Origin: Sedimentitalea sp039941015
GTDB taxonomy: Bacteria; Pseudomonadota; Alphaproteobacteria; Rhodobacterales; Rhodobacteraceae
Length of the DNA: 64,000 nt
Reading direction: 5' to 3' (one strand)
Assembly: GCF_039941015.1 (NCBI RefSeq)
Contig: NZ_JBDVFI010000067.1
The first letter of the stretch is position 1. Every line of letters begins with the position of its first letter. Below the pieces are notes generated by a model, which was not told the origin of the DNA, searched no databases, and saw only the letters and a program-made list of their open reading frames with translations. The translations under genes were made by a program, and so were the position numbers. Shown in pieces: positions 43,906-52,649 of the stretch.

Positions 43906-45150
43906 ATGAAACGATATTCTGCCTTTGCCATCGCCCGCGAAGCCCTGCGCAACCACACCGGATGGGACCGGGCGTGGCGCTCGCCCGAACCAAAAAAGCA
44001 ATACGACGTCATCATCGTTGGTGCCGGTGGTCATGGGCTGGCAACGGCTTATTATCTTGGCAAGAACTTTGGCATCACCAACGTCGCTGTTCTGGAAAAG
44101 GGCTGGTTGGGGGGCGGCAATACCGGGCGCAACACCACCATCATCCGCTCCAACTATCTGCAGGATCCGTCTGCTGCGATCTATGAAAAGGCGCGGAGCC
44201 TCTACGAGACGCTTAGTCAGGATTTGAACTATAACGTCATGTTCTCGCCGCGCGGCGTGATCATGTTGGCGCAGACACAGCACGAAGTGCGCGGCTATTT
44301 GCGCACAGCCGAAGCCAATGCGCTGCAAGGGGTAAAGACCAAATTCATCAGCCCCAAGCGGGTCAAGGACCTGCTGCCGATTATCAATCTCGATGGTCCA
44401 CGCTATCCGGTTCTGGGCGGGCTCTTGCAGGAGCGCGGCGGCACCGCCCGCCACGACGCGGTGGCCTGGGGCTATGCGCGGGCCTGCTCGGACATGGGCA
44501 TGGACATCATCCAGAAATGCGAAGTCACCGGCATCCGGCAGGACGGTGGCAAGGTCACCGGCGTCGACACCACACGCGGGTCCATCGACTGTCGCAAGCT
44601 GGGCGTCGTGGTTGCGGGCCATTCCGGGGTGCTCGCCGATATGGCCGGGTTCCGCCTGCCCATCGAATCCGTGGCGCTTCAGGCGCTGGTTTCCGAGCCG
44701 ATCAAACCCTGCATGGATGTGGTCGTGATGGCCAACACGGTGCATGGCTATATGAGCCAATCCGACAAGGGCGAAATGGTCATCGGCGGCGGCGCGGATG
44801 GCTACAACAACTATACCCAGCGGGGCAGTTTCCACCATATCGAGGAAACCGTGCGCGCGCTGATCGAAACCTTCCCGATGATCTCGCGCCTCAAGATGTT
44901 GCGGCAATGGGGCGGGATCGTTGACATGACCGGAGACCGATCACCGATCCTGTCCAAGACCCCTGTCGATGGGATGTTCGTCAACTGCGGCTGGGGCACC
45001 GGTGGCTTCAAGGCGATCCCCGGCTCGGGCTGGGGCATGGCGGAATTGATGGCCAAGGGGCACTCACCGCTGACCGAGGCGTTTGGATTGGACCGTTTCC
45101 GAGAAGGGCGGTTTATCGACGAAAGCGTTGCAGCCGGGGTTGCGCATTGA
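43906..45150 (+). CDS. soxB: Sarcosine oxidase beta subunit
   Basis: 414 residues. DAO-type FAD site VIIVGAGGHGLATAYYLGKN near residue 30, then VLEKGWLGGGNTGRNTTIIRSNY, where an RxNTTIIRSNY-like loop characterises heterotetrameric SoxB. This subunit oxidises sarcosine to an imine and passes electrons through FMN at the alpha/beta interface. It is the first gene of the sox operon. Sarcosine is the last N-methylated step of glycine betaine breakdown, which links it to the carnitine locus in this window. Confidence 0.96.
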   Translation: MKRYSAFAIAREALRNHTGWDRAWRSPEPKKQYDVIIVGAGGHGLATAYYLGKNFGITNVAVLEKGWLGGGNTGRNTTIIRSNYLQDPSAAIYEKARSLYETLSQDLNYNVMFSPRGVIMLAQTQHEVRGYLRTAEANALQGVKTKFISPKRVKDLLPIINLDGPRYPVLGGLLQERGGTARHDAVAWGYARACSDMGMDIIQKCEVTGIRQDGGKVTGVDTTRGSIDCRKLGVVVAGHSGVLADMAGFRLPIESVALQALVSEPIKPCMDVVVMANTVHGYMSQSDKGEMVIGGGADGYNNYTQRGSFHHIEETVRALIETFPMISRLKMLRQWGGIVDMTGDRSPILSKTPVDGMFVNCGWGTGGFKAIPGSGWGMAELMAKGHSPLTEAFGLDRFREGRFIDESVAAGVAH

Positions 45151-45403
45151 TGACGTTGGTTTACGCCGGATATCAAAAGAGCGGGGCAGTTCGCTGTGAC
45201 CTACGTTCTTTTGAATGGTTACCCCTAGGCGGTGGTTCAGGGTTCCCAGCCGCTTTTCACAAGTTCGAGAGGTTGGCAGAAGCTGGCTTATCTGCAGCGC
45301 AGAAACCCGCTGCATTTGGCGCAAAAGACCGGGTGTTTGTCAGGAGCGCTGACAAGCAGATCATGACGATTCTAACCTTTTCTCATGAAAAGGAGGAACT
45401 ACC

Positions 45404-45661
45404 ATGTCCGACTTTAGTCATCATGACTTCAAGAAACCAACCAACTACGAGCTTCAGGGCCGAGAGATGCGCGACAGCGGTTGGGGCGGTTACATCTTTG
45501 CTGCCGCTGCAGTTGCCGTTGTGCTGGCGCTCATCGTCGCGTTTGGCTCGGGCGGCACAGGGACGACGGTATTGCATCCGGGTGAAGCGGGAGCTCCGGC
45601 CGTTGCTGTACCAACCCCGTCAGGAACGGATGATCCGGTCGCGCCGTCAATGGAGCGCTAA
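45404..45661 (+). CDS. 85-residue single-helix membrane protein in the sox operon
   Basis: A very good ribosome site (AAAAGGAGG) precedes the ATG. The start is hydrophilic (SDFSHHDFKKPTNYELQGRE), then comes one helix (IFAAAAVAVVLALIVAFG) and a Pro/Ala/Gly-rich outside tail. No family is recognised. The 250 bases before it hold no gene. It lies between soxB and soxD, where other sox operons have soxD directly. Confidence 0.75.
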   Translation: MSDFSHHDFKKPTNYELQGREMRDSGWGGYIFAAAAVAVVLALIVAFGSGGTGTTVLHPGEAGAPAVAVPTPSGTDDPVAPSMER

Positions 45662-45751
45662 CCAGTCCAAATTTTTAGACTCGGGCGGGTGCCGTGAGGC
45701 GTCCGCCCTTCTCATGCGCGCCGCACCGTCGTCAGGACCGGAGCGCCATTG

Positions 45752-46081
45752 ATGTCCTATTCCGAACCCATGGCCGAAACCATGCGTGCCGATCTCGGCG
45801 TGGAGCCGGGCTTGTCCGAGAAAAAGATGTTCGGCGGCCTGTGTTTTCTGCTGCACGGTCACATGGTGTGTGGCGTCATGAAGCACGGCGCGATGTATCG
45901 TCCGGGCAAGAACCGCGAGGCCGCGGCCTTGGACGCAGGGGCCAGTCCGCTGTCGTTCACCGGCCGTTCCATGGGCGGTCTGGTTGAACTTGACGAAGGC
46001 GGGTTCGACGACGACACGCTGCGCGCCACACTTACCGAAATGTCGCTGGCCAATGCCGCCAGCCTGCCACCAAAAGGATGA
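45752..46081 (+). CDS. TfoX N-terminal domain protein
   Basis: 109 residues from the ATG at 45752; GGAG is 9 bases upstream. KKMFGGLCFLLHGHMVCGVMKHG is the TfoX/Sxy N-domain core. The TfoX C-domain is absent. Such single-domain proteins are common and not shown to control competence. It ends 4 bases before soxD, so it is co-transcribed with the oxidase. Confidence 0.85.
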   Translation: MSYSEPMAETMRADLGVEPGLSEKKMFGGLCFLLHGHMVCGVMKHGAMYRPGKNREAAALDAGASPLSFTGRSMGGLVELDEGGFDDDTLRATLTEMSLANAASLPPKG

Positions 46082-46085
46082 GACA

Positions 46086-46415
46086 ATGCTGACCCTCACC
46101 TGTCCCTATTGCGGGGTGAAAGCCGATGAAACCGAACTGTCCCCCGGCGGCGAAGCGCATCTGAAACGCTTTGGTCCGGGCGCATCGGAAGATGACTTTC
46201 ATGACTATCTGTTCTCGCGCAAGAACCCGCGCGGTCTGCATTTCGAACGCTGGCGGCATTCTTATGGCTGCGGCAAGTGGTTTCATGCGGCGCGTGATAC
46301 GATGACGCTGCAGGTTTTTGGCACCTATCCTGCGCAAAGCTATGCGCCGCCAAAGGATATCGTGAAGGCCATCAAGAAATCGCATCCCGACTGGACATGG
46401 GAGGCTTCGGAATGA
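46086..46415 (+). CDS. soxD: Sarcosine oxidase delta subunit
   Basis: 109 residues from the ATG at 46086. A zinc site is formed by CPYCG near the start and by His/Cys in RHSYGCGKWFHAARD, as in SoxD of heterotetrameric enzymes. This small subunit stabilises the complex. It follows the TfoX-like gene by 4 bases and precedes soxA by 43. Confidence 0.95.
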   Translation: MLTLTCPYCGVKADETELSPGGEAHLKRFGPGASEDDFHDYLFSRKNPRGLHFERWRHSYGCGKWFHAARDTMTLQVFGTYPAQSYAPPKDIVKAIKKSHPDWTWEASE

Positions 46416-46458
46416 TCCTGCGAAATTCCCGTTCTGAAATGCCAATCGAGGATCGGCC

Positions 46459-49400
46459 ATGAGCAAGAGACTGAACACCCACGGTCGTCTGATCGACCGG
46501 TCCAAGCGGATCGGCTTTTCCTTCAACGGCAAACCGCTAGCGGGGCATCCCGGCGATACGCTGGCCTCGGCGCTGCTGGCCAATGACCAGATGATGGTAG
46601 GTCGATCGTTCAAGTATCACCGTCCGCGCGGAGTTGTGGCCTCGGGCGCGGAAGAGCCCAATGCGCTTGTGAACATGGGACAGGGCGCAACTTTTGAACC
46701 AAACCAGCGCGCCACCACGACCGAGCTGTTTGACGGGCTGACCGCGCGCAGCCAGAACCACTGGCCATCGCTTGAATTCGACATTGGCGGCATCAACAAG
46801 CACCTGTCGCGGCTGTTGCCGGCCGGGTTCTATTACAAGATGTTCATGTATCCCCGCGCCTTTTGGAAAAGCGTGTATGAGCCGTTTATCAGGCAGTCCG
46901 CCGGTCTGGGGCAGGCCCCCAAGGATCGGGATGCAGACACTTACGAGCATTTCTATACTTTCACCGATGTTCTGGTGATCGGCGGCGGCATCGCGGGCCT
47001 GATGGCAGCAAAGACCGCAGCTGCAAGTGGTGCGCGGGTGCTGCTGTTAGAACAGACCGCGTTCTGGGGGGGACGTTCTCCTGTTGATGGCGGCACGGTC
47101 GATGGTGAGCCTGTTGAGCAGTTCATCGAAAAAATCGTTGCCGAGCTTGAGGCGATGGAAAACGTCACCCTGCGCACCCGTTGCATGGGGGCCGGGGTTT
47201 ATGATCACGGCTATGCCTTGGGCTATGAACGGCTGACCGATCATCTGCCTTTGGTGCAGGGGCCGCGTCACCGTCTGTGGCGGATCCGGGCGGCGCAGAT
47301 CATCACGGCAACCGGGGCGATTGAACGGCCTTTGTCCTTCGCAGGTAACGATGTTCCCGGCGTTATGCTGGCCTCGGCGATGCGGGATTATGTGGTCAAT
47401 TTTGGCGTGACACCCGGCGAGCGTGTCGTCCTCGCCACCAACAATGACGATGGGTACCGCACGGCGATCTGTCTGAAAGAGGCGGGGGTGAATGTGATCC
47501 GCGTTCTGGATGCCCGCAGTGCGGGTGGCGGCACATTGATGGAAGAGGCGCGGGCGCTGGGCATCCGCATCGATCCGGGCCGCGCGATTGGCAAGGTTGC
47601 TGGCGGCAAGCGGGTGAAAACCGTCCAGATTTGTGCGCAGGACGGCATCGGTGGTGCGCTGGAAGAGGTCAAATGCGACGCGGTCGCGATGTCGGGCGGT
47701 TGGTCGCCTGTCGTGCATCTGTGGTCCCACTGCGGCGGTAAGTTGCTGTGGGATGAGGCGCAGGCATGTTTCCGTCCCGATCCCGAACGCCCGCCCTTGG
47801 GCGCGGATGGAACTGGGTTTGTGCTGGCAGCGGGCGCGTCCAATGGAGAACTTGGCCTTGGCGCAGCGCTCAAAGATGCTGCGGCGGCTGGCAAAGCTGC
47901 GGCCAAGGCGGCCGGGTTCAAACCGAAGAATGCCAAGTTGCCGGTGGGCGAAACCACTACGGAATTACCATTGGAACCTGTCTGGCTGATGCCACGCGAT
48001 GCGCATGTGGATTTGCGGTCGAAATCCTGGTTGGATTTCCAGAACGACGTCAAGGTGTCTGATGTGCAACTGGCCGCGCGCGAAGGGTTCGAGAGCGTCG
48101 AACATACCAAGCGTTATACCACTTTGGGTATGGCGACAGATCAGGGCAAGCTGAGCAATATCAATGGTCTCGCGATCCTGTCAGATGCCCTGGGTCAGCC
48201 GATTCCGGCTACTGGTACAACCACGTTCCGCCCGCCCTATACGCCGATTTCAATGGGCGCGATTGCGGGCGAAGCGCGTGGCGATGTGTTTCAGCCGATC
48301 CGCCGCACGCCGATGCACGACTGGCACGCGGCACATGGTGCCGACTGGGAACCGGTTGGTCAGTGGCGGCGGCCCTATGCCTTTGTGCGGGGGGCTGAGT
48401 CTGTCCATGACGCCGTGGTGCGCGAGGTCAAGAACACGCGCGAAGCCCTTGGTTTGCTGGATGCGTCGACGTTGGGCAAGCTGATCGTTAAGGGGCCGGA
48501 TGCGGGCCGGTTCCTCGACATGCTCTACACCAACATGATGTCGACGCTGAAACCGGGGCGCTGCCGTTATGGCCTGATGTGCAACGAGAACGGCTTCCTC
48601 ATGGATGATGGCGTGGTCGCGCGCATCGATGAGGATACCTTCCTGTGTCATACCACCACCGGCGGGGCAGAACATATCCACGCGCACATGGAAGAATGGC
48701 TGCAGACCGAATGGTGGGATTGGCAGGTCTATGTCGCCAATGTCACCGAACAATACGCCCAGATTGGCGTTGTCGGGCCAAATGCGCGCAAGCTGCTGGA
48801 AAAACTTGGCGGCATGGATGTCAGTGCCGAGACGCTGCCGTTCATGGCTTGGGCTGACGGGCAGATCGGGGGCTTTGACGCGCGGGCTTATCGTATCTCG
48901 TTCTCGGGCGAGCTGAGTTATGAAATTGCGGTTCCGGCGTCGCAGGGGCTGGCCTTCTGGACCGCGCTGATCGAGGCGGGGCAGGACTTCGGTATCATGC
49001 CATACGGCACCGAGGCGCTGCACATCATGCGGGCTGAAAAGGGCTTTATCATGATCGGTGATGAAACCGATGGCACCGTCATCCCGCAGGACCTTGGGCT
49101 GGATTGGGCGATCTCCAAGAAAAAGGACGACTATTTAGGCAAGCGGGCGCAGGCCCGAAGCCATATGACCGATCCCGACCGGTGGAAGCTGGTGGGGCTG
49201 GAAACGACTGACGGATCGGTGCTGCCAGACGGTGCCTATGCCGTGGGCGAAGGTGTGAATGCCAACGGGCAGCGGATAACGCAGGGGCGGGTGACGTCGA
49301 CCTATTATTCGCCCACGCTTGACCGTGGCATTGCGATGGGCCTCGTGCTGAATGGCCCGAGCCGGATGGGCGAGGAACTCGCATTCCCATGCGCGGATGG

Positions 49401-49470
49401 CAAGACCTATGCCGCCCGGATTGTGGACCAGGTTTTCTATGACAAGGACGGGGAGAAGCAGAATGTCTGA
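46459..49470 (+). CDS. soxA: Sarcosine oxidase alpha subunit
   Basis: 1,003 residues, full length. The N-terminal ~100 residues are a ferredoxin-like Fer2_4 fold without iron-cluster Cys. Residues ~165-470 form an NAD-binding flavoprotein-like domain with LVIGGGIAGLMAAKTAA. The C-terminal ~400 residues are a GcvT/aminomethyltransferase-type folate domain (GLLDASTLGKLIVKGPDAG to the end). The last part passes the methyl-derived C1 unit to tetrahydrofolate. It overlaps soxG by 8 bases. Confidence 0.97.
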   Translation: MSKRLNTHGRLIDRSKRIGFSFNGKPLAGHPGDTLASALLANDQMMVGRSFKYHRPRGVVASGAEEPNALVNMGQGATFEPNQRATTTELFDGLTARSQNHWPSLEFDIGGINKHLSRLLPAGFYYKMFMYPRAFWKSVYEPFIRQSAGLGQAPKDRDADTYEHFYTFTDVLVIGGGIAGLMAAKTAAASGARVLLLEQTAFWGGRSPVDGGTVDGEPVEQFIEKIVAELEAMENVTLRTRCMGAGVYDHGYALGYERLTDHLPLVQGPRHRLWRIRAAQIITATGAIERPLSFAGNDVPGVMLASAMRDYVVNFGVTPGERVVLATNNDDGYRTAICLKEAGVNVIRVLDARSAGGGTLMEEARALGIRIDPGRAIGKVAGGKRVKTVQICAQDGIGGALEEVKCDAVAMSGGWSPVVHLWSHCGGKLLWDEAQACFRPDPERPPLGADGTGFVLAAGASNGELGLGAALKDAAAAGKAAAKAAGFKPKNAKLPVGETTTELPLEPVWLMPRDAHVDLRSKSWLDFQNDVKVSDVQLAAREGFESVEHTKRYTTLGMATDQGKLSNINGLAILSDALGQPIPATGTTTFRPPYTPISMGAIAGEARGDVFQPIRRTPMHDWHAAHGADWEPVGQWRRPYAFVRGAESVHDAVVREVKNTREALGLLDASTLGKLIVKGPDAGRFLDMLYTNMMSTLKPGRCRYGLMCNENGFLMDDGVVARIDEDTFLCHTTTGGAEHIHAHMEEWLQTEWWDWQVYVANVTEQYAQIGVVGPNARKLLEKLGGMDVSAETLPFMAWADGQIGGFDARAYRISFSGELSYEIAVPASQGLAFWTALIEAGQDFGIMPYGTEALHIMRAEKGFIMIGDETDGTVIPQDLGLDWAISKKKDDYLGKRAQARSHMTDPDRWKLVGLETTDGSVLPDGAYAVGEGVNANGQRITQGRVTSTYYSPTLDRGIAMGLVLNGPSRMGEELAFPCADGKTYAARIVDQVFYDKDGEKQNV

Positions 49471-50029
49471 ACCAGTCAGTGCCCTGAACAACGCTAGCTT
49501 TGACGGCATCGCTAGCATCGCAGAATATGGGCTGCAAGGGATGATCACCCTGCGTGGTGACCTCTCTGCCAAAGCGCTAAAAACGGCAGCCCGCGCGGTG
49601 GCTGGTGTCGATCTACCGGACACCGGACGCATTGCCGGAAACAGGGCAGGTGGCCTGTGCTGGATGTCTCCGGACGAGTTGCTGTTGCTCTGCCCACATG
49701 CCGACGTCAGCGCGAATGTCGAGACCCTGCAACGAGCTCTGGCCCAGAGCCATGCATTGGTGGCTCACGTGTCAGATGCGCGGGCGCTGTTTCGCGTTTC
49801 CGGCCCCGCCGCGCGTGAGGTCATGGCCAAGCTGTGCCCGGTCGACTTTTCGCCCACAGCGTTTGAGCCGGGAGCATTCCGCCGCACCCGCATGGCGCAG
49901 GTGCCGGCGGCGATCTGGATGACGGATGATGAAACGTTCCAGATCATCTGTTTCCGGTCTGTCGCTGAATATGTGTTTTCGCTGTTCAAAGTCGCTGCGC
50001 AGCCCAAGTCTCGGGTCGGAGTTTTCTGA
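49463..50029 (+). CDS. soxG: Sarcosine oxidase gamma subunit
   Basis: 188 residues from the ATG at 49463, overlapping soxA. It is a GcvT-like fold of SoxG, with TGRIAGNRAGGLCWMSPDELLLL and RVSGPAAREVMAKLCPVDFSP. GGGGAGAAG lies before the start. It completes the soxB-D-A-G set needed for sarcosine to glycine, formaldehyde/methylene-folate and H2O2. Confidence 0.95.
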   Translation: MSEPVSALNNASFDGIASIAEYGLQGMITLRGDLSAKALKTAARAVAGVDLPDTGRIAGNRAGGLCWMSPDELLLLCPHADVSANVETLQRALAQSHALVAHVSDARALFRVSGPAAREVMAKLCPVDFSPTAFEPGAFRRTRMAQVPAAIWMTDDETFQIICFRSVAEYVFSLFKVAAQPKSRVGVF

Positions 50030-50118
50030 TAGAGAAACTTTGAATTCCGGACTCAACAATAACCATAGATTCCTGTACGATACTGAAATTCATTTTTGTG
50101 TATTTCTGAGAGGACGGG

Positions 50119-50523
50119 ATGAAAAAGCTATTTGCTATCGTGACAATTTGTTTCGCAATGCCCGCAGCTGCGCAACAATCCCTTAAATGCGACCTTCAAG
50201 CGAATTCACCTTATGGTTGGATCCCCAGCGAACTCTTTGTTGAAATCGACAAGAACGAGAAACAGGCAACAGTGTATGCTGGTTTCATCAAGAAATACGT
50301 TGGAAAACCAATTACGACAGAACTTTCTGGCGAGAACTCAAAATACTACAAGATCAATTGGTTTGTGCCGAACATTGAGCTCACCAACACCCGCCGTTCG
50401 GTCAATGTCGATTATTCCGCTCGTCTGAACAAAGCGACCGGAAAGATGAACGTGACTGCATACCTGAATGGTGGCTCAGACATGCCGCCGCCACGGGGAA
50501 GCGGCACGTGCAAACCCCGCTAG
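50119..50523 (+). CDS. Small secreted protein of unknown function
   Basis: 134 residues with a signal peptide (MKKLFAIVTICFAMPAAAQQ). The mature part has two Cys (SLKCD near the start, GTCKPR at the end) that could form a disulfide. The pattern is beta-strand-rich (VNVDYSARLNKATGKMNVTAYLNG). Composition is somewhat AT-richer than the sox genes 90 bases upstream. I recognise no family. Confidence 0.7.
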   Translation: MKKLFAIVTICFAMPAAAQQSLKCDLQANSPYGWIPSELFVEIDKNEKQATVYAGFIKKYVGKPITTELSGENSKYYKINWFVPNIELTNTRRSVNVDYSARLNKATGKMNVTAYLNGGSDMPPPRGSGTCKPR

Positions 50524-50627
50524 AGATCATCCTTGGCGCAATGAGCTGATTATCACGATGCGCCGTTTTGTCATAGGAGTGGGGGCCAAACTATGAATTG
50601 TGGCTTTCGGGTTTCAACCCGGCCTTT

Positions 50628-52043
50628 CTAATTCAAATCCTCAAGCAGGCGTCCATGTCTGCGGGTTTCGGCGATCACGTCGCCAAAGGTCTTCATTCCG
50701 CGTGCTTCCAACATCGGGAGCATCGCACAGAGAACCTCGGCGGTGGCTTGTGCGTCGCCGAGTGCTGTGTGACGCAGTGCTTCGGGAATGGTCACCCCGA
50801 GCCGGTCGCAGAGCGCATCCAAAGTGTGGGTTTCCGATGCGCCGAATATCACGGCCGAGAGCAGTACCGTATCGAGGATCGGATGATCCCAATCCACGCC
50901 CATGCTCGCCGCATGACGACGTAGAAACGCCATATCAAACGGGGCGTTATGGGCGACGATCACGGCGTCAGTGGCAAACTTGTGAAAGCTTCGCCCAGCC
51001 TCGGAGATTTTCGGAGCACCGGCCACCATCGCGTTGGACACCTTGTGGACCTTGGTCGACGCGGCGGGGATCGGAATGCCTGGGTCGACCAGAGTATTCA
51101 GCACTTCGCCTTCGACAATGCGCCCGCGCAGAACACGCACCGCACCAATTTGTACGACCTCGTCCTTGTGCGGCAGCAGGCCGGTGGTTTCAGTGTCAAA
51201 CACCACAAAGCACAAATCAGACAGGGTGCGGTTTTCAAACGCGTCATCGCCGGGTGTATCGAGAAGGTCAAAGTCATAGACCAGTGGTCGCGCCTCGTCC
51301 GGGGCAATCTGCGCAGCACTGGTGTCGAGTGTCAGCAGATACCCATGGGCGCTGCCCAGTGGTTTCATTCGTAAGTCGAAACTCTGTTTTCCGGTAACGC
51401 TCTGGGCGGTAAATCCGACCTCCTTGCCGGTTTTGGCAAGTTTGCGGAAGGCGGCCTCGACCGGCTTCTGCTGAAGATAGTCAAACAGCGAAGCCTGAAG
51501 ACGCGGATGTGCGATCTGGGCGAGCACGCCTGCCGCCTGGCCATCATATAGCACGATCCGGTGGCACGGATTCACGATTATCATCGCCACCGGAATTTCG
51601 GTCAGGAGCGCGGTCAGCCATTCTTTGTCCGCCGCGAGGCGTGCCGTTTCCGATGCTACCCTTTCGGCCGTCGACGCGGCATTGTCCGTCAGCTTGTCGG
51701 TCACGGCCTCGGCAGCAGGTGCGAGATCGCCAAGATAGCGGGCAGCTTGCATATTCATCGAACCGACGACTCCCGCATGGGCGCGCGCGCGCATGTCAGA
51801 GGCGATGCGTTCAATGGGTTTCGCGATGTTCTCGTCAAACAGCAGCCAGATCGCGGCAATCAGCGCTACCAGCAAGAACACCGAGACGATGCCGGCGAAC
51901 ACAAATGCATCCAGCGTCTCTGGCAGTCCGGCACGGCCATAGCCAATCATGAGCGAGATGACCGTTATAGCGACGCTGCCGCCGGCCAGCAGGCAGAAGA
52001 ACAGGAATATCCGCAGGCGCAGGCTGAGCTTGGTGAACATCAC
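50628..52043 (-). CDS. Membrane-anchored PAS-type DEDDh exonuclease (DNA polymerase III epsilon-like)
   Basis: 471 residues. Two helices (about 12-34 and 46-69) are followed by a HAMP-like linker, then a PAS-like domain (IPVAMIIVNPCHRIVLYDGQAAGVL). A C-terminal exonuclease domain (~275-445) has all DEDDh residues: Asp and Glu in FVVFDTETTGL, Asp in HNAPFDMAFLRRH, and His and Asp in HTALGDAQATAEV. Its start overlaps a small membrane protein gene. It ends an operon with the DUF294 protein and a sodium:solute symporter, as seen in acs/actP regions of other bacteria. A signalling rather than repair role is inferred. Confidence 0.88.
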   Translation of the reverse strand: MMFTKLSLRLRIFLFFCLLAGGSVAITVISLMIGYGRAGLPETLDAFVFAGIVSVFLLVALIAAIWLLFDENIAKPIERIASDMRARAHAGVVGSMNMQAARYLGDLAPAAEAVTDKLTDNAASTAERVASETARLAADKEWLTALLTEIPVAMIIVNPCHRIVLYDGQAAGVLAQIAHPRLQASLFDYLQQKPVEAAFRKLAKTGKEVGFTAQSVTGKQSFDLRMKPLGSAHGYLLTLDTSAAQIAPDEARPLVYDFDLLDTPGDDAFENRTLSDLCFVVFDTETTGLLPHKDEVVQIGAVRVLRGRIVEGEVLNTLVDPGIPIPAASTKVHKVSNAMVAGAPKISEAGRSFHKFATDAVIVAHNAPFDMAFLRRHAASMGVDWDHPILDTVLLSAVIFGASETHTLDALCDRLGVTIPEALRHTALGDAQATAEVLCAMLPMLEARGMKTFGDVIAETRRHGRLLEDLN

Positions 52044-52561
52044 GACACCTTGCAGGCTGCGTTCAGGACCTCGGCGTCTTCTCCGACATCGCGCCAGTCG
52101 GCATTCACAATGTCACCGTTGCCGCCAAATTGCGTGTCACTGCTCAGCACCGCGCTGCGGCTGGCAGCGCAGTCAAATGCGACCGGCATCTTGCGCAAGG
52201 GGGACCAGCGGCCAAAGAAATAGAGATCGACAATCCGCTGATCGGGGCGATCCGGGTGGCGTTTGACAGAGGCTGCGTCGACGGCGACAAATCGGTTCAC
52301 ATAGGGAACGACATAGGTCCAAGGCTGATAGAGACTCTTTTTCTCGACCGTTTCCGCGACTTCGACATCCTCGGGCAGGCTGGCGATCGTGCGGCTGTAC
52401 CAACTGTATTCCATCGAAATGGTCATGGCGATCATCGCAAAGCCTGCCGCAACAGGGGCGGCCCAACGCGGCAGGCGCCCACCGATCACACGGTTGAGCA
52501 GCATGAACAAACCCGCTGCAGCGATGCCAGCGAATACCGTCCCGATCAGTTCCAGAAACAT
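52040..52561 (-). CDS. Membrane protein of unknown function
   Basis: 173 residues. Two N-terminal helices (LIGTVFAGIAAAGLFMLL and WAAPVAAGFAMIAMTISM) are followed by a soluble part of about 120 residues outside (SLYQPWTYVVPYVNRFVAVD region) with two Cys. The stop overlaps the exonuclease start by 4 bases, so the two are translated together. No family is recognised. Confidence 0.78.
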   Translation of the reverse strand: MFLELIGTVFAGIAAAGLFMLLNRVIGGRLPRWAAPVAAGFAMIAMTISMEYSWYSRTIASLPEDVEVAETVEKKSLYQPWTYVVPYVNRFVAVDAASVKRHPDRPDQRIVDLYFFGRWSPLRKMPVAFDCAASRSAVLSSDTQFGGNGDIVNADWRDVGEDAEVLNAACKVS

Positions 52562-52649
52562 TCCGTGTCCTCCTCAGGCGATGCCAATACATCACCTGTT
52601 TCCCTCATTCAAACCGGCCAACAGCATCCTCCGTTGCCGCCGGCGGCGA

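Noticed and set aside
43783..44907. 374-residue minus-strand frame opposite soxB
   Set aside because: Antisense of a clear sarcosine oxidase beta subunit; high-GC shadow.
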